From an uncultured Clostridia bacterium (lineage in GTDB: Bacteria; Bacillota; Clostridia; Oscillospirales; Oscillospiraceae), in assembly GCA_937907975.1 (NCBI GenBank), contig CALEQS010000034.1, positions 1 through 5,557 on the forward strand: 5,557 nucleotides of DNA. The letters run 5' to 3'. Position 1 is the stretch's first letter; the number at the start of each line of letters is the position of its first letter. Made by a program: the position numbers and the translations under genes. Shown here in pieces: positions 1-5,557 of this stretch. The notes beneath the pieces were generated by a model that saw only the letters and a program-made list of their open reading frames with translations, had not been told where the DNA came from and did no database searches.

Positions 1-185
1 TCCACGGCCTGAATATGGTGCGGCTGGAGTCCCGTCCGGTGCAGGGGCATAACTTTGAGTATATGTTCTTCCTGGAGTTTACCGGCGACCTTTTGAACCC
101 GGAGATGCCCGCAGTCCTGCGGGAACTGACCCAGTCCACTGACGGGTTCCGGGTGTTCGGCAACTTTGCGTCCAATCTGGAGTGA
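1..185 (+). CDS. pheA: Prephenate dehydratase (PheA), C-terminal ACT domain; 5' end outside window
   Basis: Only the last 60 codons are present, reading in frame from base 3 to TGA at 183-185. The fragment carries the ESRP motif (NMVRLESRPVQ, residues 4-14 of the fragment) followed by an FEYMFFLEFTG strand. This is the signature of the regulatory ACT domain at the C-terminus of prephenate dehydratase, where ESRP belongs to the phenylalanine-binding site that gives feedback inhibition. The enzyme converts prephenate to phenylpyruvate in phenylalanine biosynthesis, in the cytosol. The catalytic domain is not in the window, so I cannot tell whether this is a stand-alone dehydratase or a chorismate mutase fusion (P-protein). 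The stop lies 12 bp before aroK on the same strand, which fits co-transcription in an aromatic amino acid operon. The domain identification is firm; the gene name is inferred from it. Confidence 0.88.
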   Translation, partial: HGLNMVRLESRPVQGHNFEYMFFLEFTGDLLNPEMPAVLRELTQSTDGFRVFGNFASNLE

Positions 186-192
186 GGGGGAG
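185..192 (+). promoter_or_regulatory. Ribosome binding site of aroK
   Basis: AGGGGGAG overlaps the last base of the pheA stop codon and ends 5 nt before the aroK ATG. This overlap suggests translational coupling within one transcript. It supports 198 as the start rather than the earlier out-of-frame ATG at 182. Confidence 0.7.
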
Positions 193-197
193 CAGGG

Positions 198-689
198 ATG
201 AAAAATATCGTACTTATCGGCATGATGGGCTGCGGCAAGACCACCTGTGCCAACCTGCTCCACGAAAAGCTGGGGCGTCCGGTCGTGGATACCGATGCGC
301 TTATCGTGGAGCGGGAAGGCCGTTCTATCAGCGATATATTTGCCGCAGAAGGAGAGCCCTATTTCCGTGATTTGGAGACCGCTGTAGCCAAAGAGCTGTC
401 CGAGCCCAGAGAACTTATCATCGCCACTGGCGGTGGACTGCCTCTGCGGGAGGAAAATACCGCCGCGCTGCGGCAGGGCGGCGTGGTGTTCTGGCTCAAA
501 CGGGACCCGGCGGCCACCTTTGCCAGCGAGTCCATGGACGGGCGGCCTCTGGCACAGGATGGGCAGGACGCCTTTGTGAAACGCTTTGAGCAGCGCACCC
601 CCATCTATGCGGCGGCGGCCGATCATATTATCGAGGATTTCTCCAGCCCGGAAAATACAGTGAATGCAATTTTAAACTGTCTGAACTGA
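198..689 (+). CDS. aroK: Shikimate kinase (AroK)
   Basis: A complete 163-residue protein, normal length for shikimate kinase, which phosphorylates the 3-hydroxyl of shikimate with ATP (fifth step of the chorismate pathway, cytosolic). Visible motifs in order: Walker A loop GMMGCGKTT (residues 8-16); the DTD motif (31-33), whose second Asp contacts shikimate; Arg57 in YFRDLE; the GGG turn (78-80), part of the shikimate site; GRPL in the lid with Arg116; and Arg133 near the C-terminus. All expected catalytic and binding residues are present. The start ATG at 198 follows a purine-rich AGGGGGAG (185-192), and MKNIVLIGMMG is the usual family N-terminus. It sits 12 bp after pheA with no promoter-like sequence in the gap, so it is probably the last gene of that operon, and a strong terminator begins 3 bp after its TGA. 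No anomaly was seen. Confidence 0.96.
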   Translation: MKNIVLIGMMGCGKTTCANLLHEKLGRPVVDTDALIVEREGRSISDIFAAEGEPYFRDLETAVAKELSEPRELIIATGGGLPLREENTAALRQGGVVFWLKRDPAATFASESMDGRPLAQDGQDAFVKRFEQRTPIYAAAADHIIEDFSSPENTVNAILNCLN

Positions 690-691
690 CG

Positions 692-730
692 AAAAGGGCC
701 TTGCATCCAGCAGATGCAAGGCCCTTTTTT
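692..730. terminator. Bidirectional intrinsic terminator between aroK and glgP
   Basis: A perfect 15-bp inverted repeat pairs 692-706 with 714-728 around a 7-nt loop (ccagcag). The core is the GC-rich GGGCCTTGCAT/ATGCAAGGCCC. On the + strand the stem is followed by a run of six T (725-730), a classic terminator for pheA-aroK. On the - strand the stem ends in TTTTC, so the same hairpin should also stop transcripts of glgP, whose TAA lies about 15 bp away. The convergent arrangement makes a shared terminator plausible. Confidence 0.93.
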
Positions 731-744
731 GCTTTGAAATTCAA

Positions 745-3165
745 TTATCTGTGATCGACGTGCCAGATATTGTCCGCATACTCCGCAATGGAGCGGTCAG
801 CAGCAAAGATACCGGAGCGGGCGATGTTGATGAGGGACATTTTGTTCCATGCCTTATGGTCCTGATATGCCTTGGCGATCAGCTCCTGAGTGTGGCGGTA
901 GCTCTCAAAGTCTGCCAGCAGCAGATATTCATCGGCGGGGCAGCCCTGACCATAGAGCAGGCGGTTTGTGATGTCCGGATAGCTCTTTCCGTCGCTGAAG
1001 CCCTGGCTGATGAGCCCCAGCACCTCCTGCAGGACGGGGTTGGCGTTGTAGTACTCATAGGAGTTGTAACCCTGTTCCTTCAGGCGCTCCACCTCATTGG
1101 CCCTCAGGCCAAAGATGAAGATGTTTTCGTCGCCCAACTGCTCATGCATCTCCACATTTGCACCGTCCATGGTGCCGATGGTGATGGCGCCGTTCATCAT
1201 GAACTTCATGTTGCCGGTGCCGGAAGCCTCCTTACCGGCGGTAGAGATCTGCTCGGAGATCTCAGAGGCGGGCATCAGCTTCTCGGCCAGAGAGACGCGG
1301 TAGTTTTCAAGGAAGAACACCTGCAGTTTACCCTTGCAGACGGGGTCGTTGTTGATTTGATAGGATACGGAGTTGATGAGCTCAATGATTCGCTTGGCAA
1401 CGGCGTAGCCGGGAGCAGCCTTTGCGCCGAAGAAGAACACGCGGGGAATAAAGTCCTGGTTGGGATTTTTCTTCAGATCGAGGTAGAGGTGCAGAATGTT
1501 CAGTACGTTCAGCAGCTGACGCTTGTACTCATGCAGTCGCTTGACCTGCACGTCGAAGATGGCGTCCATATTGACGGTGATGTCATATTCCTTCTTGACG
1601 TACTGGGCGAACTTCTCTTTGTTGCGGCGCTTGATCTGAGCCAGGCGGCGCAGAACGGTTTCATCGTCGGCAAAGGCTTCCAGCTTTTTGATCTCGCTGG
1701 GTTTGATGAGGTATTCGTCGCCGATGCAGTCGCAGATCAGCTTGTGCAGCTCCGGGTTGGCCTCTGCCAGCCAGCGGCGGTGATCCACGCCGTTGGTGAC
1801 GTTCAGGAACTTTTCCGGGGTGCGCAGCCATGCGGAGTGGAACACGTCCTTGCGCAGAATGTCGGAGTGCAGGGAGGAGACGCCGTTGACCGCAAAGCAG
1901 GCGGCCACGCACAGGTTTGCCATGCGCACTTCGCCGCCCCAGATGACGGCCATCTCCTGCAGCTTGTTCTCGTCGCCGTGGAAGAACTCCCGCAGCTCGG
2001 CCAGATAGCGGTCGTTGATCTCGCACAGGATCATCCAGATGCGGGGCAGCAGCTCCTGCACCAGATCCTGGGGCCAGCGCTCCAGCGCCTCGGCCAGAAC
2101 GGTATGGTTGGTGTAGGCCACGGTGTGGGTGGTGATATACCAGGCGTCGTCCCAGCTCATGCCCTGTTCATCCAGCAGCAGGCGCATCATCTCGGGGATG
2201 ACCAGCGTGGGATGAGTGTCGTTGATCTGGATGACGTGCTTTTCGTGGAAGTTATAGAGGGTGCCGTAGTGGGCCAGATGCTTGCGAAAGATGGATTGAA
2301 TGGTGGCAGAGACGAAGAAATACTGCTGCTTCAGCCGCAGGCTCTTGCCCTCGCGGTGGTTGTCGGCGGGGTAGAGCACCTTGGAGATGACCTCGGCCAT
2401 GGCCTGGGATTCCACGGCCCGCAGATACTCACCGGTGGAGTAGTAATTCATGTCCACGGGAGCAGTGCTCTTGGCCTCCCACAGGCGCAGATTGTTGACA
2501 AAGTCGGTCTCGTAGCCGGCGATCTTCATGTCGTTGGGGACAGCCAGCACGGAGGTGAAGCCGCTCTGATCCACGATGCAGCGGCCATACTCCCAGTGAG
2601 TGTCCACCTTGCCGCCAAAACGGACAGTTTCGGCCTCAGCAGGGTGGGGCTGGAGCCACGCGTCGCCCAGCTCTTTCCAGGTATCGGCCAGCTCCACCTG
2701 CTGACCGTCCACAATTTTCTGCTTGAAGATGCCCAGCTCATAGCAGATGGAGTAGCCGGTGGCGGGGATTTCCAGCGTGGTCATGGAGTCCAGATAGCAG
2801 GCGGCCAGACGGCCCAGACCACCGTTACCCAGACCCGCGTCCGGTTCCAGCTCAAAGAGGTCGGCGGCCTTGAAGCCCAGCTCGTCAATGGCCTCCTTCA
2901 GCTGGGGCAGCACCCCGAGGTTGAACGCGTTCTTTTCGAGGGAGCGGCCCATCAGAAACTCCAAAGAGAGATAGTGCACCTCGCGCACCTCGTTTTTTGC
3001 GTTGCGGGCGCGGGTGGCCACGCCAAGCTCAGACATGATGTCGCGGATGACCTTGGCGCAGGCCTGAAACATCTGCTGCTCGCTGGCGTCGCTCACATCC
3101 CGGCCAAAGTTGCGGCGCAGCTTTTCGGTGATGAGCTCTTTGAAATCGTCCTTTGTATAAGTCAT
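745..3165 (-). CDS. glgP: Glycogen/alpha-glucan phosphorylase (GT35 family, PLP-dependent)
   Basis: An 806-residue protein covering the full bacterial alpha-glucan phosphorylase length (about 750-840). It releases glucose-1-phosphate from non-reducing ends of alpha-1,4-glucan using phosphate and a pyridoxal phosphate cofactor, in the cytosol. Numbering from the chosen start: GLGNGGLGRLAACYLDS (111-127), INDTHPTL (about 314-321), the active-site His354 in TNHTVLAEALERW, TNGVDHRRW (457-465), KRLHEYKRQ (542-550) with the phosphate-site lysines, and EASGTGNMKF (646-655), in which Lys654 is the expected PLP Schiff-base lysine. TMDGANVEM follows (665-673). The start at 3165 is preferred over an in-frame ATG at 3180, because a perfect GGAGGGG lies at 3178-3172, 8 nt before it, and would otherwise fall inside the gene. 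The N-terminus lacks the phosphorylation segment of animal phosphorylases. Position 461 is Asp and 462 His where many homologues have Thr-Pro; I take this as family variation. Whether glycogen or maltodextrin is preferred cannot be read from sequence. It follows glgA on the same strand but has its own promoter. Confidence 0.97.
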   Translation of the reverse strand: MTYTKDDFKELITEKLRRNFGRDVSDASEQQMFQACAKVIRDIMSELGVATRARNAKNEVREVHYLSLEFLMGRSLEKNAFNLGVLPQLKEAIDELGFKAADLFELEPDAGLGNGGLGRLAACYLDSMTTLEIPATGYSICYELGIFKQKIVDGQQVELADTWKELGDAWLQPHPAEAETVRFGGKVDTHWEYGRCIVDQSGFTSVLAVPNDMKIAGYETDFVNNLRLWEAKSTAPVDMNYYSTGEYLRAVESQAMAEVISKVLYPADNHREGKSLRLKQQYFFVSATIQSIFRKHLAHYGTLYNFHEKHVIQINDTHPTLVIPEMMRLLLDEQGMSWDDAWYITTHTVAYTNHTVLAEALERWPQDLVQELLPRIWMILCEINDRYLAELREFFHGDENKLQEMAVIWGGEVRMANLCVAACFAVNGVSSLHSDILRKDVFHSAWLRTPEKFLNVTNGVDHRRWLAEANPELHKLICDCIGDEYLIKPSEIKKLEAFADDETVLRRLAQIKRRNKEKFAQYVKKEYDITVNMDAIFDVQVKRLHEYKRQLLNVLNILHLYLDLKKNPNQDFIPRVFFFGAKAAPGYAVAKRIIELINSVSYQINNDPVCKGKLQVFFLENYRVSLAEKLMPASEISEQISTAGKEASGTGNMKFMMNGAITIGTMDGANVEMHEQLGDENIFIFGLRANEVERLKEQGYNSYEYYNANPVLQEVLGLISQGFSDGKSYPDITNRLLYGQGCPADEYLLLADFESYRHTQELIAKAYQDHKAWNKMSLINIARSGIFAADRSIAEYADNIWHVDHR

Positions 3166-3171
3166 AGGGAA

Positions 3172-3178
3172 CCCCTCC
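3172..3178 (-). promoter_or_regulatory. Ribosome binding site that decides the glgP start
   Basis: On the - strand GGAGGGG ends 6 nt (GGAGG core 8 nt) before the ATG at 3165-3163. The alternative in-frame ATG at 3180-3178 overlaps this site and has only an A/T-rich leader with no Shine-Dalgarno. This makes the 806-residue form the likely product. Confidence 0.88.
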
Positions 3179-3196
3179 ATAAAACGGCAGAATAGA

Positions 3197-3224
3197 AAAA
3201 ATATATCAAAAAAACTATATCAAA
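3197..3224 (-). repeat. 14-bp tandem repeat over the glgP -10 box and start site
   Basis: Two adjacent copies on the - strand, TTTGATATAGTTTT (3224-3211) and TTTGATATATTTTT (3210-3197), are identical at 13 of 14 positions. The first contains the -10 box; the second covers the predicted transcription start. This could be an operator-like direct repeat, a duplicated -10 region, or chance in an A/T-rich promoter. Confidence 0.6.
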
Positions 3225-3242
3225 GAATGGGTAAAATGTCAA
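3214..3242 (-). promoter_or_regulatory. Sigma-A promoter of glgP
   Basis: On the - strand TTGACA (3242-3237) is a perfect -35 box. A 17-bp spacer follows, then TATAGT (3219-3214), five of six matches to the -10 consensus. Transcription would begin near G3207 or A3206, giving a 5' leader of about 41 nt before glgP. A/T-rich sequence lies upstream of the -35. This implies glgP can be transcribed independently of glgD-glgA. Confidence 0.88.
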
Positions 3243-3398
3243 GAAAGCCTTGAAATAGCTGGATTTTTTGAGATGTGCTTTTTGAACTGGAATGGCGCGT
3301 ATTTCCAACTCTCACGCACCAGTGTAGCCATATCCCGGACATTTTAGTCCATTACAAAAATTTCAGGGCCTCTCACTCCCAGTTTAAGCCCGGCGCAT
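3243..3398. other. Intergenic spacer between the glgA terminator and the glgP promoter, no gene seen
   Basis: This is the middle of the 306-bp glgA-glgP gap. Short reading frames exist on both strands, but none has a ribosome binding site. It contains a 4-bp hairpin (GGAC/GTCC around TAAAAT on the - strand) and two copies of CTCTCAC (3309-3315, 3370-3376), both within chance expectation. I see no riboswitch-like architecture, no clear catabolite-response element and no recognisable RNA gene. An upstream regulatory region for glgP is possible but not shown. Confidence 0.5.
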
Positions 3399-3450
3399 AA
3401 AAACGGTGCGCAGAAGAAACCGGGGGCCGGTGCAGCGCACTGACCCCCAG
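3399..3450 (-). terminator. Probable terminator downstream of glgA
   Basis: Beginning 21 nt past the glgA stop, CTGGGGGTC (3450-3442) pairs with GGCCCCCGG (3428-3420) through 9 bp including two G-T wobbles. One A-C mismatch follows, then GTGC/GCAC (3440-3437 with 3433-3430) closes a GCT loop. The - strand then reads TTTCTTCTG, an interrupted U-tract, and a clean T5 comes 16 nt later (3403-3399). The stem is very stable but the tail is imperfect, so termination may be partial. A second short hairpin (3393-3397 with 3407-3411) overlaps the tail. Confidence 0.65.
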
Positions 3451-3471
3451 TGTATGAGTTTGTAAAAGCCT

Positions 3472-4911
3472 TTATTCCAGTCCGGTGATGGTGCGGTACA
3501 CGTCCACATATTCCTGCGCGGAACGGTCCCAGCTGAAGTCGGCCTCCATGTCCCGGGTGATCAGCTGATCCCAGGCCTTTTTATCGTCATAGTAGACGCC
3601 CACTGCGCGGTAGAGCGCACCCAGCATATCGCCGGCGTCCACACTGCCGAAGGTAAAGCCAAGGCCGGTGTTCTCCTCAGAATTATAGGCGGGCACGCTG
3701 TCCAGCAGACCGCCGGTCATGCGTACAACGGGAACGGTGCCATAGCGCATGGCGAACATCTGGCTCAGGCCGCAAGGTTCGGCGATGGAGGGCATCAGGA
3801 AGATGTCCGCGCCGGCATAGATGGCATCGGAGAGCGCGCCGTCGTAGAGAATGTTGGCGCTGACCCGGCCGGGATATTCGTTCTGCGCATTGCGGAAGAA
3901 CTGCTCATAGCCCCATTCGCCGGTGCCCAGCAGGACGAACTGCACCTCCATATCCATGATGCCCCGGAAAGCCTGGCAGACCAGTTCAAAGCCCTTGTGG
4001 CCCACAAGCCGGGAGATACAGGCGATAATGGGCACATTGGGATCCACCTTCAGCCCCAGCCGCTCCTGAAGTGCGGCTTTGCATTTGGCTTTGCCCTTAT
4101 GATTCCGGCTGGAGAAGCTGGCGGCCAGATCCTTGCGTGTGGAGGGATCGTTTGCCTTCATGTCAATGCCGTTCAGAATGCCGCGTATCTTCCCTCGGTT
4201 GGCGGCGATGACGCCTTCCAGTCCATGGGCGTAGAAGGAGAACTGCAGCTCGTTGGCATAGTTGGGGGAGACCGTGGTCACATAGTCGGCGGCATTGATC
4301 GCGCCTTTGAGCAGGGAGATGTCGTCATAGAATTTGAGCATATTCTCGTTGAAATAGCTCTCATCCAGACCAAACAGATCCTCCAGCAGATCCCGGCCGT
4401 AGCGGCCCTGATATTCGATGTTGTGAATGGTGAACACACTCTTGGAGCGGGACAGGGCGTTCTGGCGATAGCGCTCCTCCAGCAGGTAAATGGGCACCAG
4501 CGCGGTCTGCCAGTCGTTGCAGTGGATGATGTCCGGCTTGAAGTCGATCTGCCCGGGAGTCTCAATGACGGCCCGGGAGAAATAGGCAAAGCGCTCCGCG
4601 TCGTCAAAGTGGCCATAGATGCCCTGCCGCTTGAAGTAGCTTTCGTTGTCCACGAAATAGTAGGTCACGCCGTTGCGTTCCAGCTGGAACAGGCCGCAGT
4701 AAATGCTGCGCCAGGCCAGACGGACGTAATAGTATTTCACAAAGGTCATCTGGCTGCGCCATTCCTCGCCGATCTGCTCATAGAGCGGGAGAATGACGCG
4801 CACATCGTGGCCCAGCTCTGCCAGTGCGGGGGGCAGGGAACCGGCCACATCGGCCAGGCCGCCGGTTTTGATGAAGGGAGCTACCTCAGGGGAGGCAAAC
4901 AGAATTTTCAT
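3472..4911 (-). CDS. glgA: Glycogen synthase, ADP-glucose type (GT5 family)
   Basis: A complete 479-residue protein, the usual length of bacterial GlgA, which transfers glucose from ADP-glucose to the non-reducing end of alpha-1,4-glucan in the cytosol. It has the GT-B plan of two Rossmann domains. N-terminal domain: MKILFASPEVAPFIKTGGLADV with the nucleotide-sugar-contacting Lys15 in KTGGL, HCNDWQT (130-136), and TIHNIEYQG (161-169). C-terminal domain: GILNGID (244-250), SRLVGHKG with Arg301 and Lys306, and EPCGL (378-382) with the expected catalytic Glu378, then YGTVPVVRMTGG (390-401). The segment just after NGID (MKANDPSTRKD, 251-261) lacks the usual aromatic-(N/S)-P-x-T-D pattern. The start has the canonical family N-terminus. 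A GGAAAGGA (4929-4922) lies 10 nt upstream. It follows glgD by 71 bp and is probably co-transcribed with it. Confidence 0.97.
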   Translation of the reverse strand: MKILFASPEVAPFIKTGGLADVAGSLPPALAELGHDVRVILPLYEQIGEEWRSQMTFVKYYYVRLAWRSIYCGLFQLERNGVTYYFVDNESYFKRQGIYGHFDDAERFAYFSRAVIETPGQIDFKPDIIHCNDWQTALVPIYLLEERYRQNALSRSKSVFTIHNIEYQGRYGRDLLEDLFGLDESYFNENMLKFYDDISLLKGAINAADYVTTVSPNYANELQFSFYAHGLEGVIAANRGKIRGILNGIDMKANDPSTRKDLAASFSSRNHKGKAKCKAALQERLGLKVDPNVPIIACISRLVGHKGFELVCQAFRGIMDMEVQFVLLGTGEWGYEQFFRNAQNEYPGRVSANILYDGALSDAIYAGADIFLMPSIAEPCGLSQMFAMRYGTVPVVRMTGGLLDSVPAYNSEENTGLGFTFGSVDAGDMLGALYRAVGVYYDDKKAWDQLITRDMEADFSWDRSAQEYVDVYRTITGLE

Positions 4912-4921
4912 AGGCTTTGTG

Positions 4922-4929
4922 TCCTTTCC
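4922..4929 (-). promoter_or_regulatory. Ribosome binding site of glgA
   Basis: GGAAAGGA on the - strand ends 10 nt before the glgA ATG (4911). The spacing is slightly long but acceptable. The site starts 7 nt after the intercistronic hairpin, so it stays accessible when that hairpin folds. Confidence 0.65.
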
Positions 4930-4936
4930 TTCGGCG

Positions 4937-4970
4937 CAGCCCGGAACCTGCGCAGGCAGATCCCGGGCCG
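4937..4970 (-). other. GC-rich hairpin in the glgD-glgA intercistronic gap
   Basis: On the - strand 4970-4961 (CGGCCCGGGA) pairs with 4946-4937 (TTCCGGGCTG) as a 10-bp stem with two G-T wobbles. The 14-nt loop contains the palindrome CCTGCGCAGG (4956-4947). No T-run follows; the next sequence leads straight to the glgA ribosome binding site. It is therefore unlikely to be an intrinsic terminator and more likely an mRNA-stabilising or expression-tuning structure, if it functions at all. Confidence 0.55.
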
Positions 4971-4982
4971 GAAGAGATGAAG

Positions 4983-5557
4983 TCAGATGATGCTGCCCTT
5001 GTCAATGGCCAGCGGATAGCTGGCGTGGCCGGTCAGCGTGCGGTGAGCCTTGATGGTCACATCCTTGTCCGCAATGACGTGGCGGATCTGGGCGCCTTCT
5101 TCAACTACCGTGTCCTGCATGAGCACGCAGTTCTTGACCACCGCATTTTTGCCGACATGGACGCCGCGGAAGATCACGCAGTCCTCCACCGTGCCCTCAA
5201 TAATGCAGCCGTCAGCCACCAGAGAGTGGACACACTTGGAATCGGGAGAGTAATAGGTGGAGGGATCGCTGCGGTCCTTGGTGCGGATGGGGTGATCGGG
5301 GTTGAAGATGTCGGCGGCCACATCCTCCTGCAGAAGCTCCATACTGCGATTATAGTAGGAGGCCACCGTGGTCAGCCGAGCCACATAGCCATTATAGATG
5401 TAGGACTGAATGTTCAGTTTGTCCTTCATGCCCAGCAGAACGGCCGTGGTGAAGGAGTAAAGATTGTGAGAGGCGCAGTGATCCAGCAGTTCCAGCAGCT
5501 TCTTGGTGGAGAGAATGTATACCTTCAGCGACTCATAGCCCTCGGGGGAGTGAGGGC
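4983..5557 (-). CDS. glgD: ADP-glucose pyrophosphorylase GlgD-type subunit, C-terminal part; 5' end outside window
   Basis: The reading frame stays open from the stop (TGA, 4985-4983) to the right edge, giving 190 visible residues. An internal Met at 5429 is not the start, because coding sequence (PHSPEGYESLKVYILSTK) continues upstream of it. The fragment holds the end of the nucleotidyltransferase domain (ILSTKKLLELLDHCASHNLY, then YNGYVARLTTVASYYNRSMELL) and the C-terminal left-handed beta-helix of hexapeptide repeats (VADGCIIEGTVEDCVIFRGV through VLMQDTVVEEG and DKDVTI). GlgC catalytic subunits have a W-x-D-V-G-T motif where this protein reads YVARLTTV, which points to GlgD, the companion subunit known from Firmicutes. 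GlgD pairs with GlgC, which makes ADP-glucose and PPi from glucose-1-phosphate and ATP, and it affects the activity of the complex. Its gene lies directly before glgA, and glgC is expected just beyond the window. The N-terminal G-rich loop is out of view, so loss of catalysis cannot be confirmed. Confidence 0.88.
   Translation of the reverse strand, partial: PHSPEGYESLKVYILSTKKLLELLDHCASHNLYSFTTAVLLGMKDKLNIQSYIYNGYVARLTTVASYYNRSMELLQEDVAADIFNPDHPIRTKDRSDPSTYYSPDSKCVHSLVADGCIIEGTVEDCVIFRGVHVGKNAVVKNCVLMQDTVVEEGAQIRHVIADKDVTIKAHRTLTGHASYPLAIDKGSII

Noticed and set aside
3166..3180. Five extra N-terminal codons of glgP from the ATG at 3180
   Set aside because: The GGAGGGG ribosome binding site of the downstream ATG lies within them, and no ribosome binding site precedes 3180.
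751..3195. An 814-codon open frame on the + strand antisense to glgP
   Set aside because: It is exactly in register with glgP codons, so its openness only reflects absence of TTA, CTA and TCA in glgP. Its product is a Val/Leu/Gly/Gln/His-rich sequence with no family motif, and glgP on the other strand has all phosphorylase motifs.
3220..3342. A 40-codon open frame on the - strand upstream of glgP
   Set aside because: It has no ribosome binding site, runs through the glgP promoter, and would lie upstream of the predicted transcription start. Composition is unremarkable.
3309..3376. Two direct copies of CTCTCAC in the intergenic spacer
   Set aside because: A 7-base match in a 300-bp spacer is expected by chance and is not linked to any other signal.
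3393..3411. A short inverted repeat (GCGCA/TGCGC, 9-nt loop) as an independent regulatory element
   Set aside because: Only 5 bp with a large loop. It overlaps the tail of the glgA terminator and is better treated as part of that region.
3997..4980. A 327-codon open frame on the + strand antisense to glgA and the glgD-glgA gap
   Set aside because: It is also in register with glgA codons and has no recognisable domain. It is a codon-usage shadow.
4983..5429. A complete 148-residue protein starting at the Met at 5429
   Set aside because: The same frame is open upstream to the window edge and encodes typical nucleotidyltransferase-domain sequence, so this Met is internal to glgD.

Overview
The window looks like a chromosomal segment of a fairly GC-rich Clostridia member, most plausibly a gut Oscillospiraceae/Ruminococcaceae-type bacterium. 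This is inference. It rests on a pheA-aroK end of an aromatic operon, a GlgD-type ADP-glucose pyrophosphorylase subunit (a Firmicutes feature) next to glgA, strong purine-rich Shine-Dalgarno sequences, and a Leu/Ser codon choice that almost excludes TTA, CTA and TCA. No mobile element, CRISPR array, tRNA or rRNA is visible.

Layout. On the + strand (1-689) lies the end of an aromatic amino acid operon: the last 60 codons of a prephenate dehydratase (PheA) with its phenylalanine-sensing ACT domain, then 12 bp later a complete shikimate kinase (AroK). A strong hairpin at 692-730 ends this operon and, read the other way, also ends glgP, which converges on it. On the - strand (745-5557) lies a glycogen locus, in transcription order glgD (C-terminal part only, cut by the window edge), glgA (complete) and glgP (complete). 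A likely terminator follows glgA, and glgP has its own near-consensus sigma-A promoter (TTGACA, 17 bp, TATAGT) about 40 nt before its start codon.

How the genes work together. GlgD, presumably with a GlgC encoded just beyond the right edge, would make ADP-glucose from glucose-1-phosphate and ATP. GlgA polymerises it into alpha-1,4-glucan. GlgP removes glucose units from that glucan as glucose-1-phosphate. Synthesis and breakdown genes are adjacent, but the sequence suggests separate transcription. The aromatic genes are metabolically unrelated neighbours.

Nothing here amounts to an undescribed system. The points worth a second look are regulatory: a 14-bp tandem repeat spanning the glgP -10 box and start site, a GC-rich hairpin without a U-tract between glgD and glgA, the hairpin after glgA, and a degenerate conserved motif in GlgA. 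The two very long open frames antisense to glgP and glgA are codon-usage shadows, not genes.
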